A DNA stretch of 64,000 nucleotides, from assembly GCA_029237695.1 (NCBI GenBank), contig CM055272.1:30576791-30640790 (forward strand). Reading direction: 5' to 3'. Positions within the stretch are counted from its first letter, which is position 1; every line of letters begins with the position of its first letter. This DNA comes from Conchocele bisecta. Lineage: Eukaryota; Mollusca; Bivalvia; Lucinida; Thyasiridae. The notes under the pieces are model-generated. The model was not told the DNA's origin. It saw only the letters and a list, made by a program, of their open reading frames with translations, and ran no database searches. The position numbers and the translations under genes were made by a program. This document shows, one piece after another, positions 14,601 through 26,600 of this stretch.

Positions 14601-17600
14601 GAGATTACGGCCATTGCATAAATTTCTCATTTCCCGCCATTTTTGAAAATATGTTTCCACATATCTTTCTTATTAATCAAGCTAGAAGAACATTTAAAGT
14701 GCCTAGATATATGTTTTCATGGTCAAGGAGTTCATTAAACATAATACCAATTTTTTGATTGGATACCTTCCAAAGTCCTGAATATGCAAATTAGGCATAC
14801 AATTTACATTGTATCTTAAAAAATAAAACATATTTCTGTATCATGTTTATTTACAAACAAATCTTTGTTTACTCTATATAGTTGGCTCTATTGCCATGAG
14901 TTTTTGTTCATTAAGTCACCACTGCCTAATCACTGTTGTCTGCATCCTCGTCAGAATATACAGGCCCCATCTCACCAGATTCTTCTTCATCTGATGTGTC
15001 ACAATCCTGTATATTCTCGATGATGTCTACGAGTCGTTGGGGTAGAATTGGATCGTTCGTCCACAATGGCTCGATATGTCCATCAGTTTGTATCCAGCCA
15101 TGGCCATTAGTAGGGTTTGGAATCTCAGGAGTTGCAATGTGTGTCCTCTTCCATATTGCAACTTGATAATTGACCCTCCGTACATGCTGTACCAAGCTGC
15201 CTTTACATGGGGGTAGTGACGCAATATCTACATTGTTTGATATGGTTAGCTTTTCAGATGAACCATATTTTGCTTTCAACATGAACACTCTGAGTTCATC
15301 AACCTTTGTACATCTGGAATTGCCATACACGGCACAGGTGAAAGCTTCTAATGCATCAATAGTCTCTTCAGCCATCTCCCAAACACCTCCGACAGGAGAC
15401 AGAACTGGGACGTACTTTGGCATTTTCTGCATTGTTTTTATGGCCTTAACCTTCCCCAGCCCCTTGAATGCACTAGTACTGTCACATCCTGTATACGCAT
15501 GCAGTGTCAATAACGCGGTGCAGTATTCCTGTGTGTACACACGAGCTATTTCGCTCATGTTGATTAATCTTTTTTTGTTTCCAGTTCCTGTGTCGAACAG
15601 AAGAGTGACATTCTCTAGATGCAGAGCATAATGCAATAGTATGAAAAAAATATCACTACTGGACTCTTTACCCTTATGTAGTCATATCCATGTTCATTGC
15701 CATACATCGCATACAGTATTATCCTCGTATCTGTCTCTTCCTGTGTAGATTTCAGACTTTCTATCTCTGTTGAGTTAACATGTCCAGCTTCACACTTCAG
15801 TTGATATGCTGTTCCATCGCATATTAATGTGACATTGCGGTTGTTAATTTTGGAAGCAAATACATCTGTGTTCAAAACCTTTAACATGACCTGAACTAAC
15901 TGCTGTTTGTTTTCATCAATATTCCGGCCTTCGTCCAGTATTCCCGCGACTTTTCCAAGTTTATATCCCCGATAAATTCAACAAAAAGGCCATTCATTCC
16001 TTATAATTCCAGCATTTGAAATAAATTCATCAAGAAAATGTGCTTTATTTTCCGTTTTCTTAAGAATTAGTTCGGCGTGGGAGTTTACTGGGATATAAAT
16101 TTTGGACAGAGACTTTCTACGGGCCAATCAAATGTTAGGGAATTGTGTAAATATTTTTGTGCTGGAATTATTGCGGTGCATCAAATTTTCGGTGAATCGT
16201 TACACGCTTCAATTATTTAGAGATTTACAAAATCATTCATATTATAGATGTTGTTAGGTTCAAATTGCAACAATACACTTACCACTGGATCAAACTGAAA
16301 TGATAAAATAGACAAGCATTAACTGATGTTGTATTCGGCTGACAAAACTGACTTCTCAGGGGGAATTATTGAGACATCAAATAGAGTTTAATTGATATTT
16401 TGGGCCACTGGTTTACAGGAGTGACTTGGAGAGCCATGTAGCTCCAGACGACCCTGCACATCTATGTCGCCTAAATTAGCAGCGACCCTGTTTGTAATAT
16501 ATTAAAGCTTTTAGGCTCACTTTATCAGTAAACAATTTGTTTTAAACATGCTGAGTAAAGTCAAAGGGTTCACGATCTACAATTGTTGCCAATTTTGATT
16601 TGCAGGCACAAATTTCTAAATGAATATTTGTGTGTCTGCGGCTGGAGGGATGTGTCGTATGACACGTGTGTCAGGAGGGATGTGGCGTATGACACGTGTG
16701 ACTGGAGGGATGTGGCATACGACATGTGTGTGGCTGGAGGGATGTGGTGGATGACGTGGATGACACGTGTGACTGGAGGTATGTGGTGGATGACACGTGT
16801 GACTGGAGGGATGTGGCGTATGACACGTGTGGCTGGAGGGATGGTGGCGGATGACACGTGATACTGAAGGGATGTGGTGGATGACACGTGTGACTGGAGG
16901 GATGTGGCGTATGACACGTGTGGCTGGAGGGATGTGGCGTATGACACGTGTGGCTGGAGGGATGTGGCGTATGACACGTGTGGCTGGAGGGATGTGGTGT
17001 ATGACACGTGTGGCTGGAGGGATGTGGCGTATAACATGTGTGACTGGAGGGATGTGGCGTATAACATGTGAGACTGGAGGGATGTGGCGTATGACACGTG
17101 TGACTGGAGGGATGTGGCGTATAACATGTGAGACTGGAGAGATGTGGCGTATGACACGTGTGGCAGGAGGGATGTGGCGTATAACATGTGTGACTGGAGG
17201 GATGTGGCGTATAACATGTGTGACTGGAGAGATGTGGCGTATGACACGTGTGGCAGGAGGGATGTGGCGTATAACATGTGTGACTGGAGGGATGTGGTGT
17301 ATGACACGTGTGACTGGAGGGATGTGGCGTATGACACGTGTGGCAGGAGGGATGTGGCGTATAACATGTGTGACTGGAGGGATGTGGCGTATGACACGTG
17401 TGACTGGAGGGATGTGGCGTATGACACGTGTGGCTGGAGGGATGTGGCGTATAACATGTGTGACTGGAGGGATGTGGTGTATGACACGTGTGACTGGAGG
17501 GATGTGGCGTATGACATGTGAGATTGGAGGGATGTGGCGTATAACATGTGTGACTGGAGGGATGTGGCGTATAACATGTGTGACTGGAGGGATGTGGCGT

Positions 17601-20600
17601 ATAACATGTGTGACTGGAGGGATGTGGCGTATAACACGTGTGACTGGAGGGATGTGGCGTATGACACGTGAGACTGGAGGGATGTGGTGTATGACATGTG
17701 AGACTGGAGGGATGTGGTGTATGACATGTGTGACTGGAGGGATGTGGTGTATGACACGTGAGACTGGAGGGATGTGGTGTATGGCATCCCTAGTGAAAAT
17801 GTGACTGAGATTTCACTGAAATCCCAGTGAAATTCACTGAGATTATCATATCCCGGTGTTATTTCCAAATCTCAGTGAAATTCGATGAAATCTCACTGAA
17901 TTTCAGTGAAATCACAGTGAATTCCCGGTTCAGCTTCCAAGTGAAATTTCACTGAGAATCTCAGTGAAATTTCACTTAGAATCTCAGCGAAATTTCAATG
18001 AAATAATTATCATTTCCCGATCCAAAACTCGCAGCAAAAAAAAAAAAATTGTTTTTGCTGTCCAAATATTGAGGGGGCGGTCGCCACTTGTCCCGGACAA
18101 GTGACTTGACAAAAGTGACTTGTCCTGGAAATTATAATTTACGTATACATATTCCGGGGAGTCCACTCATTTGACCGTCTCGAAGATGAAATCACGTCTA
18201 TATTTACAATATTTAATGTCTATGTTCGCGGAACGGTAAATAATAAACTTTTTGAAATTTCATTTTTTTTTTGTTGGCAACAGCTGTTAATTGCTAATTA
18301 CACTGCAGCTCCATTATAACGCGATCGCGTATAGCGTATAGCGCGATCTCCATTATAACGCGGGTATCTCGTGGATCACAAACAAATATTAAAAAAATAA
18401 AGAAAAAGGAAAAAAAATCAAATAAATAAAAAAATATCGTCGGACGTCGTAGTCATCGTGTAATTAGTTGATTCGTGATTTCTGTAAGTTTATTCAAACA
18501 ACGACATTCAAAGTACATGAAATAATTATTATTAGTATGTTAGCAAAATGTAATACCTTTAATCAGGTAATCATGTTAATATGCATACAGTGCAGTATCC
18601 GTGCCAGGGGATATATGAATTCCAAATCCAAATGCGATTACACCCGACACATATTACACAGACGAGATTTGTGTGATGCTTTGTGCAAAAAAAATCGATA
18701 CACCCAGCTGTGTGTACAGGTGTTTATTGTACGACCTCATTCAGCACGAGGCTGTAAACTGTGTGACCTTTAGGCTATGTTTTGAAATGTTACTGATTGG
18801 TCAACACGTCTTTTGATGTCCCACAGACGTCGCGAACGTGCGACTTTCATCATCGCATCACGGGGCAATCATGCAGTAACCCATTTCATGCTGAGGATAC
18901 ACTTATGTTTGCGGACAAATATTTTCCTTCTATGAACTCAGAAGTATATGCCGCGACCACATTTATTCCGTCTCGTCGAGACGGTTCAAAATGAGTGGTC
19001 ACATCGAATACTTTCATTGAGAAATAACAAAAAATAAATTTATTTTTTTAAATAATTTCATACCCGTAAATGTGTATTCCGAAAGGTCTATCGCCATATT
19101 TCGCCGATATCGATTTCCAAAAATATTTTTCCGTAAATGGTGTTGACAAGTTGACACAAACTTCAGAGTTCATGCGGAATTGTCGATGGGATTATGCTTT
19201 CAAATTCGAATAAATTAATCTAATCAGGGTCACAGCTAGTATATCACTTTTCTTGCTATATACACAGTATAGCAGCTTCTGTGTAAGTGTGTATCGTATG
19301 GAAGCCTGGAGGGACTTCCGACTTCTTTACTTCCGACTTCCGACTTCATTACTTCCGACTTCTAACTTCATCACTCTGACTTCATTACTTCCGACTTCAT
19401 TACTTCTGACTTCCGACTCCATCACTTCTGACTTCATCACTTCCGACTTCATTACTTCCGACTTCCGACTTCATTACTTCCAAGTCAGAAGTGATGAAGT
19501 CGGAAGTAATGAAGTCAGAAGTGATGAAGTCGGAAGTGATGAAGTCTGAAGTAATGAAGTCGGAAGTAATGAAGTAATGAAGTCGGAAGTCGGAAGTAAT
19601 GAAGTCGGAAGTCGGAAGTAATGAAGTAATGAAGTCGGAAGTCGGAAGTAATGAAGTCGGAAGTCGGAAGTAATGAAGTAATGAAGTCGGAAGTCGGAAG
19701 TAATGAAGTCGGAAGTGATGAAGTCAGAAGTGATGAAGTCGGAAGTCAGAAGTAATGAAGTCGGAAGTAATGAAGTCAGAAGTGATGAAGTCGGAAGTAA
19801 TGAAGTCGGAAGTGATGAAGTCTGAAGTAATGAAGTCGGAAGTGATGAAGTCGGAAGTAATGAAGTCGGAAGTCAGAAGTAATGAAGTCGGAAGTAATGA
19901 AGTCAGAATGATGAAGTCGGAAGTCGGAAGTAAAGAAGTCGGAAGTCCCTCCAGGGCTTCCATAGTATCGCCACAGGGAAGCCGACACACGCCCTAGGCG
20001 TTATCGATCGATGAAATGTTACAATTTAGGATTAGTCTAGTGAAGAAAACAGGCTTGTGGCGGGACGTTTCAACGGAAAATAGTGACTTGCCCGGGACTA
20101 ACTTTCAGCATAGAGCCACTTGCCCGAGACCAAAACCGACTTGTCCCCCGGGCGGGTCGTCGGGCGTGCCGATTTGTACAGCCTGCTGCTGCCCACGTTC
20201 CGAAGCCACTGTATTATAATTATGTGTCATAAATATTGTTTTATCATGTATTAACTTAATTGGATAATTAACTGGGGATTAACCAACTCGATCCCACTGA
20301 TAAAATGTGCAATGTCTGCGAGTGCTTTGGTACTAGCTACCGGCTTAGAAATGATTTGCGGGCTGTTTGTATCTCATGAGATGGATTTTGATTGACAGAA
20401 AATTGAATGACGTACACCGAGACATTTGCATAATTAACATAGGACTTGCCTACGCGACGTAAATAATCCCAAAAGTTACGGCCTCGTCGCCCATCAAATC
20501 ATTAAATTATCCAATATTATGCATATATTTATGAAAATACAAAGAAATATCTTTTATTTGATACTAAATTTGTGTTTCGGAACCTAATATTGAACTTCGC

Positions 20601-23600
20601 ATTCAATTTTTCAAATGTACCCTTCCGCGCAAATTCTGTCCACTCGCACGCGGGCGCCATTTTGGAAAATCAAATCCTATTCGCGGTATACCTGGTTGAG
20701 AAAATCTACCAACAGTTCGATCTACAAAGCGTTGATTGTTCCAGACATGTTGTAAATTTAAGGTAAGTATCTTAACTGTAGTTTATTGATGTTTTCTGTC
20801 ACAAATATGATGTTTAAACGGTTTAAATTATCATTAAATTGCCATCCGAAAGGCCGATGATTGCAACTTTCTGCTTCGACGAAAAGTGCGAAAGTTTTGT
20901 TTCACGATTTACGTACGAAATCGATATATTCTGATGGAATCCTTTGATGTCGAGAATAATAATGTTTATTACATTATTAATTATTTATTTCAATCTGATT
21001 TGGCTAACTCTATTGTAAAAAAACGTAAACAAAATCCGTAAATATCTTGGAGAATTTCCACGATTTCGTACCTACGTAGTTTCGTCCTTTGCAACTTTTT
21101 CCATTTTTCCAAACGATGTTACCGGAAACCCGAATTTCGTGATATTTCAGTTGGGTATTAACTAAATTATGCATAATTTATGCACATCGAAGTTCACAAA
21201 TGGGTATTTTAAGTGAATTTAAAGTTTACTTTACTATTCTTCTAAAATATTGACATAAATCATTAAATGTTGTTTTGAAACATGTATTTTATTTTTGAAA
21301 GCAAACTGTTTTATTTTGGAGGCAATGAAACACATTGTCATAGGTAACAAAAAAATAACTTGCAAATTATATATCCTCATTTGTAGCTGTGAATGGAGAA
21401 ATGGGGCATATGGGATCTGTTAGCAGTGCAGATCCTGATCAGACTGCGGATGCACAGGCTGATCTGAATCTACACTAGACACAAAAACCCATAAGCCCAT
21501 TTCTCCAGCTACAGACACTAATTATGAGGGGCCGGGGGTGCCATTAATACCTGTAACCCACCTTCTTTCCCTACTACCGTCGCTCTGCCACACAATTTCA
21601 TATATTTTTCAGCAGTGAAAGACGAGCATGGATTATCCCGGCCCATACTGCCAGTCTCTGAACCTGACTACACAAGACGTTGCATCAAGGACATTCACAA
21701 ACATAAAAACCTTGTCAAATGGACTGAAGACTTATGCAGAGAAAAAAAGGCTAAAAAAAACATGAACTGAAATATGAAAGTGAAGCCGGCCGCAGACATG
21801 TATCCATAACTTGGATAAATTTACATTAAGAGTTAATTCTAGTTTGAGTTATTTTTATTTCACTGAAATAAAGTGGGATCTCACTGTATGTAATCTGGTG
21901 AGATCCCAGTAAAATTTTGAGAAATCCCGATGAGATCCCACTGAAATCTGGCGAGATCCCAGTGGGATTTCACTGAAATAAATGTGGGATCTCACTTGTA
22001 ATCTGGCGAGATCCCAGTGAAATTTTGAGAAATCCCAATGAGATCTCAGTGGGATTTCACTGAAATCTGGCGAGATCCCAGTGGGAGATTTCACTGAAAT
22101 AAAGTGGGATCTCACTGTAATCTGGCGAGATCCCAGTGAATTTTGAGAAATCCCAATGAGATCTCAGTGGGATTTCACTGAAATCTGGCGAGATCCCAGT
22201 GGGATTTCAACCAAATTTTTCAGTGGGATTTTAACAAGATCTCACCAGGATCACAGTGGGATTTTACTGAAATTCCAGTGAAATTTCACCGAGATCCCAA
22301 TGGGATTTCACCACTGAAATCCCATTGGGATTTCAACCAAATTTTTCAGTGAAATCACACTGTGATTTCACTGAAATCCCATTGGGATTTCAATGGGATT
22401 TCGTTCACATTTTCACTAGGGATGTGTGACTGGAGGGATGTGGCGTATGACACGTGTGACTGGAGGGATGTGGTGTATGACATGTGTGACTGGAGGGATG
22501 TGGCGTATAACATGTGTGACTGGAGGGATGTGGCGTATAACATGTGTGACTGGAGGGATGTGGCATATAACATGTGTGACTGGAGGGATCTGGCGTATGA
22601 CATGTGTGACTGGAGGGATGTGGCGTATGACACGTGTAGCTGGAGGGATGTGTCGTATGACATGTGTGACTGGAGGGATGTGGCGTATGACACGTGTGAC
22701 TGGAGGGATATGGCGTATAACATGTGTGACTGGAGGGATGTGGCATATGACACGTGAGACTGGAGGGATGTGGCGTATGACACGTGTGGCTGGAGGGATG
22801 TGGTGTATGACACGTGTGACTGGAGGGATGTGGCGTATGACATGTGTGACTGGAGGGATGTGGTGTATGACACGTGAGACTGGAGGGATGTGGTGTATGG
22901 CATGTGTGACTGGAGGGATGTGGTGTATGACACGTGTGGCTGGAGGGATGTGGTGGATGACACGTGAGACTGGAGGGATGTGGCGTATAACATGTGTGAC
23001 TGGAGGGATGTGGCATATGACACGTGAGACTGGAGGGATGTGGTGGATGACACGTGTGGCTGTAGGGATGTGGCATATGACACGTGTGGCTGGAGGGATG
23101 TGGCGTATGAAATGTGTGACTGGAGGGATGTGGCGTATGACACGTGTGACTGGAGGGATGTGGTGTATGACACGTGAGACTGGAGGGATGTGGTGTATGA
23201 CACGTGAGACTGGAGGGATGTGGTGTATGACACGTGAGACTGGAGGGATGTGGTGTATGACATGTGTGACTGGAGGGATGTGGCGTATGACACGTGAGAC
23301 TGGAGGGATGTGGTGTATGGCACGAGAGACTGGAGGGATGTGGTGTATGGCATGTGTGACTGGAGGGATGTGGTGTATGTCACGTGAGACTGGAGGGATG
23401 TGGTGTATGGCACGTGAGACTGGAGGGATGTGGTGTATGGCATGTGTGACTGGAGGGATGTGGTGTATGACACGTGAGACTGGAGGGATGTGGTGTATGA
23501 CATGTGTGACTGGAGGGATGTGGCATATGACACGTGAGACTGGAGGGATGTGGTGTATGACACATGTGACTGGAGGGATGTGGTGTATGACACGTGAGAC

Positions 23601-26600
23601 TGGAGGGATGTGGTGTATGACATGTGTGACTGGAGGGATGTGGCATATGACACATGAGACTGGAGGGATGTGGTGTATGACACATGTGACTGGAGGGATG
23701 TGGTGTATGACACGTGAGACTGGAGGGATGTGGTGTATGACATGTGTGACTGGAGGGATGTGGTGTATGACATGTGTGACTGGAGGGATGTGGTGTATGA
23801 CATGTGTGACTGGAGGGATGTGGTGTATGACATGTGTGACTGGAGGGATGTGGTGTATGACATGTGTGACTGGAGGGATGTGGTGTATGACACGTGAGAC
23901 TGGAGGGATGTGGTGTATGACATGTGTGACTGGAGGGATGTGGTGTATGACACGTGAGACTGGAGGGATGTGGTGTATGACATGTGTGACTGGAGGGATG
24001 TGGTGCATGGCATGTGAGACTGGAGGGATGTGGTGTATGACATGTGAGACTGGAGGGATGTGGTGTATGACACGTGAGACTGGAGGGATGTGGTGTATGA
24101 CACGTGAGACTGGAGGGATGTGGTGTATGACATGTGTGACTGGAGGGATGTGGTGTATGGCATGTGAGACTGGAGGGATGTGGCGTATGACACGTGAGAC
24201 TGGAGGGATGTGGTGTATGACACGTGAGACTGGAGGGATGTGGTGTATGACATGTGTGACTGGAGGGATGTGGTGTATGACATGTGTGACTGGAGGGATG
24301 TGGTGTATGACACGTGAGACTGGAGGGATGTGGTGTATGACATGTGTGACTGGAGGGATGTGGTGTATGGCATGTGAGACTGGAGGGATGTGGTGTATGA
24401 CACGTGAGACTGGAGGGATGTGGTGTATGACATGTGTGACTGGAGGGATGTGGTGTATGACACGTGAGACTGGAGGGATGTGGTGTATGACATGTGTGAC
24501 TGGAGGGATGTGGTGTATGACACGTGTGACTGGAGGGTATGGGATGGTGTATGACACGTGAGACTGGAGGGATGTGGTGTATGACACGTGTGACTGGAGG
24601 GATGTGGTGTATGACATGTGTGACTGGAGGGATGTGGTGTATGACACGTGATACTGGAGGGATGTGGTGTATGACATGTGAGACTGGAGGGATGTGGTGT
24701 ATGACACGTGCGACTGGAGGGATGTGGTGTATGACACGTGAGACTGGAGGGATGTGGTGTATGACACGTGAGACTGGAGGGATGTGGTGTATGACACATG
24801 AGACTGCAGGGATGTGGTGTATTGACACGTGAGACTGGAGTGATGTGGCGTACGACACGTGTGACTGGAGATATGTGGTGTATGACACGTGAGACTGGAG
24901 GGATGTGGCGTATAACATGTGTGACTGGAGGGATGTGGTGTATGACACGTGAGACTGGAGGGATGTGGCATATGACACGTGAGACTGGAGGGATGTGGTG
25001 GATGACATGTGAGACTGGAGGGATGTGGCGTATGACACGTGTGACTGGAGGGATGTGGTGTATGACACGTGAGACTGGAGGGATGTGGTGTATGACACGT
25101 GAGACTGGAGGGATGTGGCGTATAACATGTGTGACTGGAGGGATGTGGCGTATGACACGTGAGACTGGAGGGATGTGGTGTATGACACGTGAGACTGGAG
25201 GGATGTGGCGTATGACACGTGAGACTGGAGGGATGTGGTGTATGACACGTGTGACTGGAGGGATGTGGCGTATGACACGTGAGACTGGAGGCATGTGGTG
25301 TATGACATGTGTGACTGGAGGTATGTGGCGTATGACACGTGAGACTGGAGGGATGTGGTGTATGACACGTGAGACTGGAGGGATGTGGTGTATGACACGT
25401 GAGACTGGAGGGATGTGGCATATGACACGTGACACTGGAGGGATGTGGTGGATGACACGTGTGGCTGGAGGGATGTGGCGTATGACACGTGTGACTGGAG
25501 GGATGTGGCGTATGACACGTGTGACTGGAGGGATGTGGTGTATGACACGTGATACTGGAGGGATGTGGCGTATGACACGTGTGACTGAAGGGATGTGGTG
25601 TATGACACGTGTGACTGAAGGGATGTGGTGTATGACACGTGTGACTGAAGGGATGTGGTGTATGACAAGTGTGACTGAAGGGATGTGGTGTATGACACGT
25701 GTGACTGAAGGGATGTGGTGTATGACACGTGTGACTGAAGGGATGTGGCGTATGACATGTGTGACTGAAGGGATGTGGTGTATGACACGTGAGACTGGAG
25801 GGATGTGGCGTATGACATGTGTGACTGAAGGGATGTGCGTATGACACGTGTGGCCAGTCTAGCTCCTAATCTGCAATCACACTCCCACAGCATGATCATG
25901 ATGTCATATGCTTGTTAGAAGCATGTCGTGTGCTTCATTGATATAATGGTGAAGAGTGCAGGCCCAGATGAGACTACACAGGTGTACAGGCCCAGATGGG
26001 ACTACACAGGTGTACAGGCCCAGATGGGACAACACAGATGTACAGGCCCAGATGGGACTGCACAGATATACAGGCCCAGATGCGACTACACAGATGTACA
26101 GGCCCAGATGCGACTACACAGATGTACAGGTCCAGATGGGACTACACAGATGTACAGGTCCAGATGCGACTACACAGATGTACAGGCCCAGATGGGACAA
26201 CACAGATGTACAGGCCCAGATGGGACAACACAGATGTACAGGCCCAGATGGGACTACACAGATGTACAGGTCCAGATGCGACTACACAGATGTACAGGCC
26301 CAGATGGGACAACACAGATGTACAGGCCCAGATGGGACAACACAGATGTACAGGCCCAGATGGGACTACACAGATGTACAGGCCCAGATGTGACTACACA
26401 GATGTACAGGCCCAGATGGGACAACACAGATGTACAGGCCCAGATGCGACTACACAGATATACAGGCCCAGATGGGACTACACAGATGTACAGGCCCAGA
26501 TGGGACTACACAGATGTACAGGCCCAGATGGGACAACACAGATGTACAGGCCCAGATGGGACAACACAGATGTACAGGCCCAGATGGGACAACACAGATG

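Larger units (their letters stand above)
17788..22421. mobile_element. 4.6-kb foldback element splitting the 30-bp minisatellite
   Basis: Perfect 15-bp terminal repeats, CCCTAGTGAAAATGT and its complement, continue into long subterminal blocks of 'gatttcactgaaatcccagt'-type short repeats, about 215 bp on the left (to 18005) and about 570 bp on the right (from 21845). The array flanks are 'tatggcAT' and 'ATgtgtgact'; fused, they give a normal unit, as at about 22896, with AT duplicated. The interior holds a nested GAAGTCGGAAGT inverted repeat, a short bivalve-type palindromic repeat (21390-21510), a CpG-bearing stretch near 20640 and a 51-codon open frame (21615-21770, [12 protein letters not shown] start) that I cannot assign. 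No transposase is recognisable. Confidence 0.8.

Noticed and set aside
15170..15631. 153-codon plus-strand frame
   Set aside because: Antisense shadow of the transposon-associated ORF, which shows recognisable motifs on the minus strand.
22355..25899. Very long open frames (up to about 1,140 codons) on both strands
   Set aside because: They are translations of a 30-bp repeat (a multiple of three lacking stops) and appear in several frames at once; there is no non-repeat domain or start context.
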